Below, piece by piece: positions 1-8,190 of a DNA stretch of 64,000 nt. The position numbers and the translations under genes are program-made. Every line of letters starts with the position of its first letter. The stretch's first letter is position 1. The notes under the pieces are model-generated. The model was not told the origin of the DNA and ran no database searches. It saw only the letters and a list, made by a program, of their open reading frames with translations. The stretch is from contig CAWHOW010000034.1 in the NCBI GenBank assembly GCA_963831005.1, forward strand, positions 1 to 64,000. The letters are read 5' to 3'. The stretch comes from CAWHOW01 sp963831005 (lineage in GTDB: Bacteria > Bacteroidota > Bacteroidia > Bacteroidales > CG2-30-32-10).

Positions 1-2
1 AG

Positions 3-780
3 GCGGCACATGCCGCCAAGACGCTCGCCGACGAGGCGCGCCAGACGGCGGATACCGGCGCCAGCGACATGGAAACCATGAAAACCGCCATGAGCGCAAT
101 CAAAGCCTCCAGCTCCGAGATCTCCAAAATCATCAAAACGATCGACGAGATCGCGTTTCAGACGAACATCCTGGCCTTGAATGCGGCCGTGGAGGCGGCG
201 CGGGCCGGCGAGGCAGGGCTGGGGTTTGCCGTGGTGGCGGAGGAAGTGCGGAATCTTGCGCAACGCAGCGCGCAGGCCGCGCGTGAAACGGCCGACAAGA
301 TTTCCGATTCCGGGTCAAAGAGCGAACAGGGCGTCCGAATCAGCGAGAAGATGGCGACGAATCTCGCCGGGATTGTGGAGAAGACCCGCCGGCTCAACGA
401 GATGATTGCCGAGATCGCCCAGGCGTCCAACGAGCAAAGCCAGGGCATTGCCCAGATCAACACGGCGGTCAGCCACATGGACAAGGTCACCCAGAGCAAC
501 GCCGCGCTGGCGGAAGAGACGGCCTCAGCGTCCGAAGATCTGCGGATCCAGGCGGAACAGGTGAAAGCAAGCCGTCGCCGAACTGCATGCGGATGGTGCA
601 GGGAGATTCCCGGGGATCGGGCGCGGAGACCGCGAGTTCCTCAATGGCGGAATCCGTCGCGTTCACCGAGAAGCCCGTGGTCCATTCGGGCAGGAACGGC
701 AATGAAGTGCCGCCTGCAATCACGGACGAGCCGCGGCTCACCGTGAACACCGACGACTTTTTCGGCGACGCTGGTTCGCG
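3..780 (+). CDS. Methyl-accepting chemotaxis protein, C-terminal part, frameshifted
   Basis: The reading frame is open from the left edge, so the sensor and membrane parts lie outside the window. The conserved signalling hairpin tip (DEIAFQTNILALNAAVEAAR, near 148-207) is intact; in this family it binds CheA and CheW. After base 560 the frame breaks twice within 20 bases. Removing one base near 570 and one near 589 restores VKAAVAELHRMVQGDS and a tail ending near TDDFFGD, as expected for an acidobacterial receptor C-terminus. These look like sequence errors rather than decay because all three frames stay protein-like. The exact end is uncertain; recognisable sequence fades near 770-780. Family assignment is very secure. 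Confidence 0.85.
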
Positions 781-821
781 GGGACCAATGGAGAGCCTGG
801 GGCGCGCGGGCGCCGGGAGAT

Positions 822-1202
822 ATGCCGGCGTGGTGGATGTTCGTGGTTGGGCTGGGGCTGGCTTTTGTTGCGTTTTCATTTATTGCCGGCGGGGTGGGAC
901 GGATTGTGAGCGCTTTTGCGAACGGCTGCTACTTTCGCGCCGGGGCGGAGGGGATTGCGTTCAGGATTCCCAGGCAGGGATGGTTCGGGCGCTTCAGGCT
1001 GACGGAGTACGGGTTCCGGTGGGATGAGATCAAGCAATTGATGCACTTTACGCACAGCATCAATTTGATTCCGGTTTCGCGGGAGCTGCAAGTGCATTTG
1101 ATTGAGGGCAAGCCGGTGATTGTGCCGAGGTATTGCTTCAAAGCTAGCGTGAAGAAGATTCAGGAGAGGCTTTTGGCGGTTGCGGGGCCGGTGGGGAGAT
1201 AG
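822..1202 (+). CDS. Hypothetical protein with one N-terminal membrane segment
   Basis: A 126-residue protein I do not recognise. Residues 4-27 are strongly hydrophobic (WWMFVVGLGLAFVAFSFIAG), giving one membrane segment. The soluble remainder alternates short hydrophobic and polar stretches, and I could imagine a PH-like beta domain (RAGAEGIAFRIP, WDEIKQL), but this is only a guess. GGGAGA lies 3-8 bases before the ATG. It follows the chemotaxis gene on the same strand, but the uncertain end of that gene makes an operon unproven. Confidence 0.5.
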   Translation: MPAWWMFVVGLGLAFVAFSFIAGGVGRIVSAFANGCYFRAGAEGIAFRIPRQGWFGRFRLTEYGFRWDEIKQLMHFTHSINLIPVSRELQVHLIEGKPVIVPRYCFKASVKKIQERLLAVAGPVGR

Positions 1203-1364
1203 GACTAGTTGGCGGAAGGAACAGCCGTTAGCTCAACGACTCTCGAGGAAGAAGCCGGCAAACGTCCACCGCGATCTTCAGTTTGAAGGCGCGCTTTTCC
1301 CTGGTCCTCAATTTGTGGCCCTCTTTGACGCATGAAACCGGTTTCTCGGGACAGGGAATTGGAC

Positions 1365-2287
1365 TCAGGAAAAACCAGCCGAGTTTCTGACGGCTCCCAG
1401 TTCGGCAAAGAAATCGTCATAGGCGCTGTGATATTGGCTGGAGAACTCTTGACTGTAGGAGCTTTGGCGAATGGCGCACACGCCCGCCATTTCGCCGATC
1501 CCGAAGGCCTGAGCAAGGCCATGCAGGGCGGCAAGCAGGAGCGCCGCGGGACCGACATCATCAAGGCTCTTGTGGCCAGACGAATCTGGCGATAGTATCC
1601 CCTGGCGCCCTGAAGCCGCGTAATCAATAGAACCTCGCCAGCCTGGGATTTGGCAACCCAGCCGGGGACGATGTTGAAGGAAAGAACAAAAACGATAACG
1701 CCATCGACGTGGAGATTGAGAGAGAGTTCTCCCTCTTTCTCGAACTCTCTTGAGTAGCAGAGAGTTATTTCATAGCGGGCGCCGCCTGTTTGCGATTCAA
1801 AGACCGTGACCTGTCGATGCAGGGTCCGGTGCAGAAAGTCCGGGGGACATGCCGGCGTGCAGGCGTTTGTAATGATGCAAAAAACAAGCCGTGCGCTCGG
1901 TCACGGTGAAGCCACGAACGAGATAGTTGCGGATGAGCGATTTAAAGGAGAACCTGGGGGTGATGCGACAAGGCCGGCGTATGCCGGGATCTTGAGGAGC
2001 CGAAGTATCTCGCAGCCCGCGCCAATGTTGGTAAGGGCGCTCCAGGTTACTCGGACAATCCGAGCCGGCGACCACGTTGCTCTCTCTCTGGCCAAAGCCG
2101 ATAGTGGCCGAAGTAATGGGCGCGATTCGCAGCCGTCATGCGAGTATCGTTCGCGGTCTTCGAGCGATCCGGAGTCACTGTCATCTTGCGGCAGGTTTTT
2201 CAGGTACCGATGCTTCTTTGAGGCACGCAAAATGATTGTTGCGTGCAGTTCCGGGCAGAAACCTGTTCCCGGAATCGTACTGGACAT
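1365..2287 (-). pseudogene. DUF535 / VirK-family gene broken by three one-base indels
   Basis: No single frame spans this gene, but joining three minus-strand frames gives a continuous DUF535 (VirK/YbjX-like) protein. Visible family features, in order: FKSLIRNYLVRGF then HHYKRLH, the EGELSLNL block, a QGA segment, and the terminal YDDFFAELG. The frame changes sit in short homopolymers: a C-run near 1961 (one base short), a C-run near 1846 (one base long) and an A-run near 1569 (one base short). DUF535 proteins are linked to envelope functions and virulence in enterobacteria; the molecular activity is unknown. Family call is by pattern recognition, fairly sure. Whether the gene is dead or merely mis-sequenced cannot be decided here. 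Confidence 0.6.
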
Positions 2288-2465
2288 TTTAGTTTCGCAT
2301 ATTCGTGAAGGATTCCATTAACGCATTTGCGCCAGGCCAATGGCGCGTTCGTACCCTATAGGGAAGTCACTGGCCGCATGATCCGCTCCTATTGCAATGG
2401 GGATGCACAAGACGCAGCCGCGACAAAACGCGACAGGCGAATTGGATGAACATGCGGAGCCGGAT

Positions 2466-3995
2466 CTAGAGCGGGGCGGAGAGGATGCGGGCGACGAGGT
2501 CGTAGTCGTGGGCTTCGGTGACTTCGGCGCGGTAGAAGCGGCCGGACTCAGCGATTCGAGCGGCGCCGAAGTCGTTGATATAGACCTTGCCGTCGATTTC
2601 GGGGGCGTGGAATTGCGTGCGGCCTTCCCAGAGGAGCGGTGATTCTTCGCTTTCGCCTTCGGCGAGGACGATGAGCTCGCGGCCGATCCATTGCTGCTTG
2701 GCGCGCTTGCGGATGGATTGCTGGAGCTTCATGAGGCGGCGCTTGCGGGATTCGATGGTGCGCTTGGGGACCTTTGCGTCGAGCGAAAATGCGCCGGAGC
2801 CTTCTTCATCGGAATAATTGAAGACGCCGAGCCAGTCGAATTTGGCTTCGTTGATGAAGTCCTCCAAAAGCTCAAAGTCCGCGGAGGATTCTCCGGGAAA
2901 TCCAACGATGAAGCTGGTGCGGAGGGCGATGCCGGGAACGGCGGCGCGGACTTTTTCCAGAGTCTTCAGGAAGATGTCCGCGCCGGCGCCGCGCTTCATG
3001 CGCTTGAGAACGGCGGGCGAGGCGTGCTGCAGCGGAAGATCGAGGTATTTGCAGATGTTGTCGTGCCGGGCGATGGTGTCGAGCAGGCTGGCCGGTGATG
3101 CGGTTGGGGTAGGCGTAGAGGAAGCGCAGCCAGCGCAGGCCTTCGATGCGGGCGAGCGCGTCGAGCAGCGTGGCAAGGCCGTCTTTGAGGCCGAGGTCTT
3201 CGCCGTAGCAGGTGGTGTCCTGGCCGATGAGGGTGATTTCCTGGACGCCGCGGGCGACGAGCTGCTGGGCTTCGGCGACGACGGACTCGAAGCGGCGGGA
3301 GCGGAATTTGCCGCGCAGGTTGGGGATGACGCAGAAGGTGCAGGGGTGGTCGCAGCCCTCGGCGATTTTGATGTAGGCCGAGGATTTGGGCGTGGTCAGG
3401 AAGCGCGGGGTGGTTTCGTCGTAGAGATAGGTGGGCAGCAGGTGGGTTGCGCCCTGCCAGGCGTCGCGGCGGAAGCGGCCTTGTTGTTCGCGGTGGTCGC
3501 CTTCGGGCGCGGGAAGTGCGTGCTCGTGATTTGTGGGTGCCGGAGAGGGATTCCTGGCCGGGACGGGTTTCGGCTGGCTGCCGGTGAGGATGTTGAAGGG
3601 CGAAGCGGGCGGCGGCGGCGGGAGGAGAGGCCGCGGCGTCCAGAATCGCTTCCAGCTCGCCGGTGCCGACTACGGCGTCCACTTCGGGGATGCTCTTGCG
3701 GATTTCGTCGCGGTAGCGCTCGACCAGGCAGCCGGCGACGATAAGCTTTTTGCCCGGCCGTGAGGTTTTGTGGCGGGCCATTTCCAGAATGGTGTCGATG
3801 GACTCCTGCTTGGCGGTGTCGATGAAGGAGCAGGTGTTGACGACGAGGATTTCGGCCTCTTCGGGATGAGCGGTCAGCCGCGCGCCGGCGCGGTCGAGCA
3901 GGCCCATCATCACCTCGGAGTCGACGAGGTTTTTGGGGCAGCCTAAGGAGATGAAGCCCACGGTGGGGGCCGTGGGTGGGGATGGTTTTGGTCAC
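2466..3995 (-). CDS. rimO: Ribosomal protein S12 methylthiotransferase RimO, frameshifted
   Basis: RimO adds a methylthio group to an aspartate of ribosomal protein S12 using radical SAM chemistry. The N-terminal domain begins VGFISLGCPKNLVDSEVM with its cluster cysteines; the radical SAM motif CDHPCTFC follows; the C-terminal TRAM-type part contains GRELIVLAEGESEES. The protein is split across frames by three single extra bases: a G-run at 3965-3969, one near 3598-3600 and one near 3086. Correcting all three gives a normal-length enzyme starting at 3995 (MTKTIPTHGPTVGF). Without the first correction the frame would start at 3961. All three errors are extra G/C bases, which points to sequencing or assembly error. 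Confidence 0.88.
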
Positions 3996-4054
3996 TTATC
4001 TATTGTACCGGGGAGTGGAGTTTGGCGCTTGTGTGGCCACGAACCGCTGGCGGG

Positions 4055-4200
4055 TGGATGAGTGCCGCAGGGGCTAAAGCCCAGGTTTATTTTGTTTGGC
4101 TTTCGGCACGACTGAAGTCGTGCCCTGATACAAAGCACGAGTGATGGAGGCGCGAGCGATATGTCGTGCCCTGATACAAAGCACGAGTGATACAAGGTGC
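4055..4200. repeat. Acidobacterial palindromic intergenic repeat, first copy
   Basis: The block contains GGGGCTAAAGCCC and GGCACGACTGAAGTCGTGCC, followed by CTGATACAAAGCACGAGTGA, which is repeated at once in part (about 4160-4195). A second, very similar block lies at 5095-5185 beyond the bactofilin and SRP RNA. The inner GGCACGAC/GTCGTGCC forms a hairpin. Short flanks GGGAGTGGAGTTTGGCG occur on both sides of the block (4012 and 4219). Such elements are frequent between genes in acidobacterial genomes. Confidence 0.75.
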
Positions 4201-4241
4201 GAGTTTGATATTGGAGCGGGGAGTGGAGTTTGGCGATTGCT

Positions 4242-4777
4242 CTAAGCGGATTGGAGGGAAGCATGAATGCGCGAGCTGGCGGCGCGAGAACGCACCAGGG
4301 CGATTTTGTGCAGCTCGGGCACGTACGTGGCAGGGGCTACGGTGGCCGCCGGTTTGGCTGCGGTCTTGTGGACCTCGATATGGCCGCTGAGGAATGCGCC
4401 ATCTTCAACGCTGATGCGGGGGGCGGAGACATCGCCGGTGACGGAGGCCTGGGCACGGATCTCCACGCGATCGATTGCGGTGAGGTTGCCGTTGACCTGG
4501 CCCATGACAACGATATTGTTGGCAGCAATGCTGGCGGTTACTCGGCCGTCTTCGCCGACTGTTACACGGCTGGTGGGAAGATTGATGCTGCCTTCGACGC
4601 TGCCTTCGATGAACAGCGACTCGAAAGATTCCGAGCTGGAGATTTGGCCGGCGAAAATGAGGCCCTTGCCGATGATGGATTGATGGCAGGCCGAAGCAAC
4701 TGCGCAAGGGATGAGCTCGATAGCAGAGCTTTTGGAATCAGAGACGGGAGAATTTGACGGAGCATTTGGTTTCCACA
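4242..4777 (-). CDS. Bactofilin
   Basis: Bactofilins are small polymer-forming cytoskeletal proteins that shape the cell or anchor envelope enzymes. The core (SIIGKGLIFAGQISSSESF, then GSVEGSINLP, VTVGEDGRVTASI, VMGQVNGNLTA, ISVEDGAFLSGHI) is the six-residue-periodic beta-helix of the DUF583/PF04519 family. The frame is open much further upstream, through the SRP RNA region, so the start must be chosen: a GTG at 4777 gives VWKPNAPSN, matching the usual acidobacterial opening, with AAAGGAG some 12 bases upstream. The tail after HIEVHK is low-complexity and basic. Length of about 178 residues is normal. Confidence 0.85.
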
Positions 4778-4985
4778 CGGGGTCAGGTTGGCTCCTTTTG
4801 TGGGCTGGCAACAGTGTGAAGTAGAGCAAAGGAATAGCCGGAATTGGGGCGGATAAATTCAGAGGATTCTCTTGGGAACGAGTAGATGATTCTGACGGCA
4901 GGTTGAGGCGCCGACGGAGTATCTGCTGTTTGGCGCGGGATTTCCGGGTCATTTCCGGCTCCGGGAGGGGTGGTAAAATCGACAA

Positions 4986-5082
4986 GTGCCGGGTCCTACG
5001 CGACGTAATCCCGCCAACCCCGCCAGGTCCGGAAGGAAGCAACGGTAACGGGCTAGTACGGGCGCAGTAGGTCACCCGGTAC
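4986..5082 (+). ncRNA. ffs: Small signal recognition particle RNA (4.5S type)
   Basis: The universal Ffh-binding core AGGTCCGGAAGGAAGCA is present at 5025-5041, with its GGAA loop. The ends GTGCCGGGT (4986-4994) and ACCCGGTAC (5074-5082) pair to close a single hairpin of 97 bases with no Alu domain, the common short bacterial form. A TAAAAT box at 4974-4979 is well placed as a -10 element. The RNA forms the SRP with Ffh for co-translational membrane targeting. It starts divergently from the bactofilin gene. Confidence 0.95.
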
Positions 5083-5088
5083 TTTTTT
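5083..5088 (+). terminator. T-run terminating the SRP RNA
   Basis: Six T bases follow directly after the closing stem of the SRP RNA, so the RNA's own hairpin serves as the intrinsic terminator stem. Confidence 0.7.
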
Positions 5089-5094
5089 GTGTGG

Positions 5095-5185
5095 GGAGTG
5101 CCGCAGGGGCTGAAGCCCATGGTCGTTTTGTTTGGCTTTCGGCACGACTGAAGTCGTGCCCTGATACAAAGCATGTGTGATACGT
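5095..5185. repeat. Acidobacterial palindromic intergenic repeat, second copy
   Basis: Near copy of the block at 4055-4200: GGGGCTGAAGCCC, then TTTTGTTTGGCTTTCGGCAC, the GGCACGAC/GTCGTGCC hairpin, and CTGATACAAAGC. It is followed by GAGTTTGTTATTGGAGC, matching the flank of the first copy. Confidence 0.75.
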
Positions 5186-5227
5186 GGTGCGAGTTTGTTA
5201 TTGGAGCAGGAAAGTAAAAGCAAACGC

Positions 5228-5322
5228 AGATCCTTCGACTACGCTGCGCTCCGCTCAGGATGACAATCTGAAAATTATGTTCAGGATGACAGTCTGAAGA
5301 TTGTGCTCAGGATGACAACATT
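5228..5322. repeat. Short direct repeat containing CAGGATGACA
   Basis: Three copies of CAGGATGACA occur here, the first two followed by RTCTGAARATT, about 26 bases apart. They follow CTTCGACTACGCTGCGCTCC, another widely dispersed intergenic repeat sequence. The block lies between the SRP region and fabH. Confidence 0.6.
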
Positions 5323-5382
5323 TTATTTTTTGCGTATAGCTTGGGTTCCAGAACCTTGGCTTAAGCCACAAGGAGAGATGAA

Positions 5383-6399
5383 TTGAGCCTAACTGTTCGC
5401 CCGGTGGTGGGCCGGCGCGCTAAGATTTCGGCGCTTGGGACCTACGTTCCTCCGCAAGTACTGACCAATCACGATCTTGAAAAGATGGTGGATACGAATG
5501 ACCAGTGGATTATGGAACGCACTGGGATTCGTGAGCGGCATGTGCTGGCCAAGGGGCTGGGCGTGAGCGATATCTGCACCGAAGCGGCGAAGAAATGTTT
5601 GGCGGCGCGGGGGATCGAGGCCAGTGAGGTAGAGGTCATTATTGTTGGCACGGTTACGCCGGATATGATGTTTCCCGCTACGGCTTGTTTGGTGCAGGAC
5701 AAGATTGGGGCGAAGGGCGCTTGGGGATTTGACGTTTCCGCGGGGTGCTCGGGGTTTGTGTTTGCGCTGCAGGCGGGCGTGAAACTGGTGGAGAGCGGGG
5801 CGCACTCGAAAGTGCTGGTTTGCGGAGCGGATGCCAATACGCGGATGACGGACTATACGGACCGGACTACTTGCGTGCTGTTTGGCGATGGCGGCGGGGC
5901 GGTGCTGCTGGAGCCGGCTGAAGAGGGCGAGGTTGGGTTTATCGATTATGTTTACGAGGTGGATGGGTCGGGGGCGGCGGCGCTGAATTTGAAGGGCGGA
6001 GGGAGCTTGAATCCGGCCAGCCACGAGACGGTGGACAAGAAGATGCATACCATCTTTCAGGATGGGCCGGCGGTTTATAAATTTGCGGTGCGGAAGATGG
6101 CCGAGGCCTCGGCGAAGGTTTTGGAGCGGAACGGCGTGACTGGGGCGGATTTGGGATGCTTTATTCCGCACCAGGCGAATAAGCGGATCATTACGGCGAC
6201 GGCGGATCGGCTGGGGATGGATCCGGAGCGGGTGATTATCAATATTGAGAAGTATGGAAATACGTCGTCGGGGACGATTCCGCTGGCTATGGAGACGGCT
6301 ATTGAAGAAGGCAAGCTGAAGAAGGGCGACCTGGTGCTGATTGCCGCGGTGGGCGCGGGGTTTACCGTGGGGGCGGCGCTGCTTAGGTGGGAGATTTGA
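5383..6399 (+). CDS. fabH: Beta-ketoacyl-ACP synthase III
   Basis: FabH condenses acetyl-CoA (or a branched starter) with malonyl-ACP to begin fatty acid synthesis in the cytosol. The catalytic triad is visible: Cys122 in DVSAGCSGF, His263 in IPHQANKR and Asn293 in YGNTSSG. Length of 338 residues is typical, and the gene is intact, unlike its neighbours. Translation most likely starts at a TTG (5383) with AGGAGA twelve bases upstream; the nearby ATG at 5378 runs into a stop after two codons. No fatty acid genes flank it, so it appears to be a single-gene unit. Confidence 0.95.
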   Translation: MSLTVRPVVGRRAKISALGTYVPPQVLTNHDLEKMVDTNDQWIMERTGIRERHVLAKGLGVSDICTEAAKKCLAARGIEASEVEVIIVGTVTPDMMFPATACLVQDKIGAKGAWGFDVSAGCSGFVFALQAGVKLVESGAHSKVLVCGADANTRMTDYTDRTTCVLFGDGGGAVLLEPAEEGEVGFIDYVYEVDGSGAAALNLKGGGSLNPASHETVDKKMHTIFQDGPAVYKFAVRKMAEASAKVLERNGVTGADLGCFIPHQANKRIITATADRLGMDPERVIINIEKYGNTSSGTIPLAMETAIEEGKLKKGDLVLIAAVGAGFTVGAALLRWEI

Positions 6400-6590
6400 A
6401 AAGGCAGGGAATAGGGAACAGGGAATAGGGAATAGTCGCCGGGCTCTGGGGGTGATTTGGGTTTTTTGCGGGGTTGGTTTTTAGCAGGTCAGCGAGTTAG
6501 CGAGTCAGCGGGACGGCTTTTTGGCGGGTTTGATGATTAGGGGGGCTGGTCCTCATTTGAGGATTGGCCCTTTGCTTTTTGGCGGGGTTG
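6400..6590. other. Intergenic stretch between fabH and mqnA with short repeats
   Basis: No gene is seen. It holds three copies of AGGGAATA-like sequence near 6409-6435 and a short run of the octamer GCGAGTCA near 6488-6512, the same octamer that is expanded at 7552-7640. The neighbouring genes converge here. No clear terminator hairpin with a T-run was found. Confidence 0.5.
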
Positions 6591-7481
6591 CTAATGGACT
6601 GGCTGGGGGATGGGGAGGGTGTAGGCGGGGAGGATTTGGAGTTCGGCGGCGGTGCGGAAGAATGCCGCCATGCCTTCGAGGCACTCCTGGTCGAGGGTGT
6701 AGTGGATGTTGGTGGTGAGGTAAGTGCGGATGGTGGATTCGGAGATGGGGAGACGGGCGGACCACTCGGCTGACAGGGCATCGATGTTCTGGAGGCCGTG
6801 GATGCGGGATTGGTTGAAGTCTTCGATGATGGTATCCCAGGTCTCAAAAGCGAGACCTGGGGCAATCAGAGAGTTTTTGGCGGCGCACCAGACGGCGGAG
6901 ACGAAGGGAAGACCGGTTAGGGTGCGCCACTCTTCGGCGAGGTCGTGGTAGACGAGATCCTCGCCGGTGCGTTCGAAGCGGTTGGCGCGCTCTTCGAGGG
7001 CAAACAGAGCGGGGTCGCCGATGAGGATGGCGGCATCGGCTTGCTGGAGCATGGCATCGAGGTCGGCGGAGTGGGGTAGGAATGGGACGGTGGGGTTGCC
7101 CCATTTGTGGAAGAGGATGCGGGAGTAGGCGATGGTGGTGCGGCTGGCTGTGTCGGCGGCTACTGAACGCAGGGCGGTGAGCGGCTGGGCGGCGCGACGG
7201 ACAAGGAGCAGGGAGCGGACGCGGCCCTTGGAGGCGATGGTCGAGCCGGGGAGGATGCGCAGGCCGGGGGTGGTGGCGAGGGCGGCGGTGGGGATTAGGC
7301 CGATATCGGAGGTTCCGTTGGCTAGGCGGGCGGCGCATTCGGAAGGGGTCATGCGGTCGATTTGATAGCGGAGGGAGAGTGGGGCGCTGAGCGGGGGGTG
7401 CTCGAAGTCCCACATGAGGGGGGCGGGGTTTAGAAAGTTGATGGCGGCGACGCACAGGCGGGGGTGGAGGGTCGTGCTCAC
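6591..7481 (-). CDS. mqnA: Chorismate dehydratase-like MqnA, futalosine pathway
   Basis: MqnA converts chorismate to 3-enolpyruvyl-benzoate in the futalosine route to menaquinone. Family marks are the N-terminal VAAINFLNPAPL, GTSDIGLIPTAA near residue 55, and DLAEEWRTLTGLPFVSAVW near residue 190. Length (296 residues) fits MqnA. MqnD is the main alternative since both share this periplasmic-binding-like fold; the opening strand and GLPF motif favour MqnA. A 10-bp-stem palindrome lies within the coding region at 6836-6861 and is read through as APGLAFETWD. Convergent with fabH. Confidence 0.82.
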   Translation of the reverse strand: MSTTLHPRLCVAAINFLNPAPLMWDFEHPPLSAPLSLRYQIDRMTPSECAARLANGTSDIGLIPTAALATTPGLRILPGSTIASKGRVRSLLLVRRAAQPLTALRSVAADTASRTTIAYSRILFHKWGNPTVPFLPHSADLDAMLQQADAAILIGDPALFALEERANRFERTGEDLVYHDLAEEWRTLTGLPFVSAVWCAAKNSLIAPGLAFETWDTIIEDFNQSRIHGLQNIDALSAEWSARLPISESTIRTYLTTNIHYTLDQECLEGMAAFFRTAAELQILPAYTLPIPQPVH

Positions 7482-7551
7482 ATCTTTTAGAGTACTCGCT
7501 GTTTGTGAAGGATTCGTGAGGGCGTATACGGGATGGCAATAGGCGGTTAAC

Positions 7552-7640
7552 GGCAGCGGGTTTGCGAGTCAGCGAGTCAGCGAGTCAGCAAGTCAGCGAG
7601 TCAGCGGGTTTGCGAGCCAGCAAGTCAGCGGGTTTGCGAT
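7552..7640. repeat. Tandem octamer repeat (GCGAGTCA)n
   Basis: About nine imperfect units of GCGAGTCA, with variants AAGTCAGC and GGGTTTGC. The same octamer occurs near 6490 on the other side of mqnA. It has no coding signal. Confidence 0.8.
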
Positions 7641-7749
7641 GGGACACTACGCGCTGTTCATGAATGCGAACATTTAACTATCCCACCCTAACGACAAAAA
7701 CAAAAGCGTCGTGAGGGTGGGGCACCCGGCTGTGTTTGAGGTTCCACTT

Positions 7750-7775
7750 CCCTGGTCTCAAAATCGAGACCAGGG
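7750..7775. repeat. Palindrome CCCTGGTCTC / GAGACCAGGG
   Basis: A perfect 10-bp stem around a 6-base loop (AAAATC), followed by GGGCACCC. A sister palindrome with the same design is inside mqnA at 6836-6861. No T-run follows, so it is not a classical terminator. Confidence 0.75.
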
Positions 7776-7795
7776 GCACCCGCTGTGTTGGGGAG

Positions 7796-8181
7796 TTAGC
7801 TTGCCTCGCTTTGGGCGTGGACGAGGGAGCGGACGAAATCGGGGGTGGAACCGCAACAGGCGCCTAGAAAGGATGCGCCGGCGTTGCGGAGGGCGGCGTA
7901 ATGAGAGGCGAAGAAATCGGCTGAGGTGTTGTAGTGAATGGTTGTGCCTTCGACGGTGGGGAGGCCGGCGTTGGGCTTGATCCAGATGGGGAGATCGCAG
8001 GCGGCGTGGAGGCGCTGGCAGATGGGGATGGATTGCTCGACGCCTACGCCGCAGTTTGCGCCAACGGCGCTGACGCCGGCTTCTACCATGGCTTCGGCTA
8101 CTGACTCGGGGGTTGCGCCCATCAGGGTTCGGTCTTTGTTTTTGCCGGAGTCGAAGGCGAAGGAGGCGATGACAATATTGG
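7796..8181 (-). CDS. Homocysteine S-methyltransferase family protein, C-terminal part
   Basis: The visible part (VIASFAFDSG, GVSAVGANCGVG, LPIWIKPNAGLP, GASFLGACCGSTPDF) is the C-terminal half of the zinc-dependent homocysteine methyltransferase fold shared by MetH, MmuM and BHMT. The ANCGVG cysteine and the GACCG cysteine pair are the zinc ligands. The family moves a methyl group to homocysteine to make methionine. The N-terminal half is missing because the contig switches to unrelated Bacteroidota repeat DNA near 8181. It is a truncated gene by assembly, not a natural fusion. Confidence 0.88.
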
Positions 8182-8190
8182 ACTTGCTGT
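8178..8190. other. Assembly join between two genomes
   Basis: To the left, minus-strand codons read a methyltransferase; to the right, the bases from about 8182 (ACTTGCTGTAAGTAATGG) match the 240-bp adhesin repeat units seen six more times up to about 9640. Base composition changes abruptly at the same point. Confidence 0.85.
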
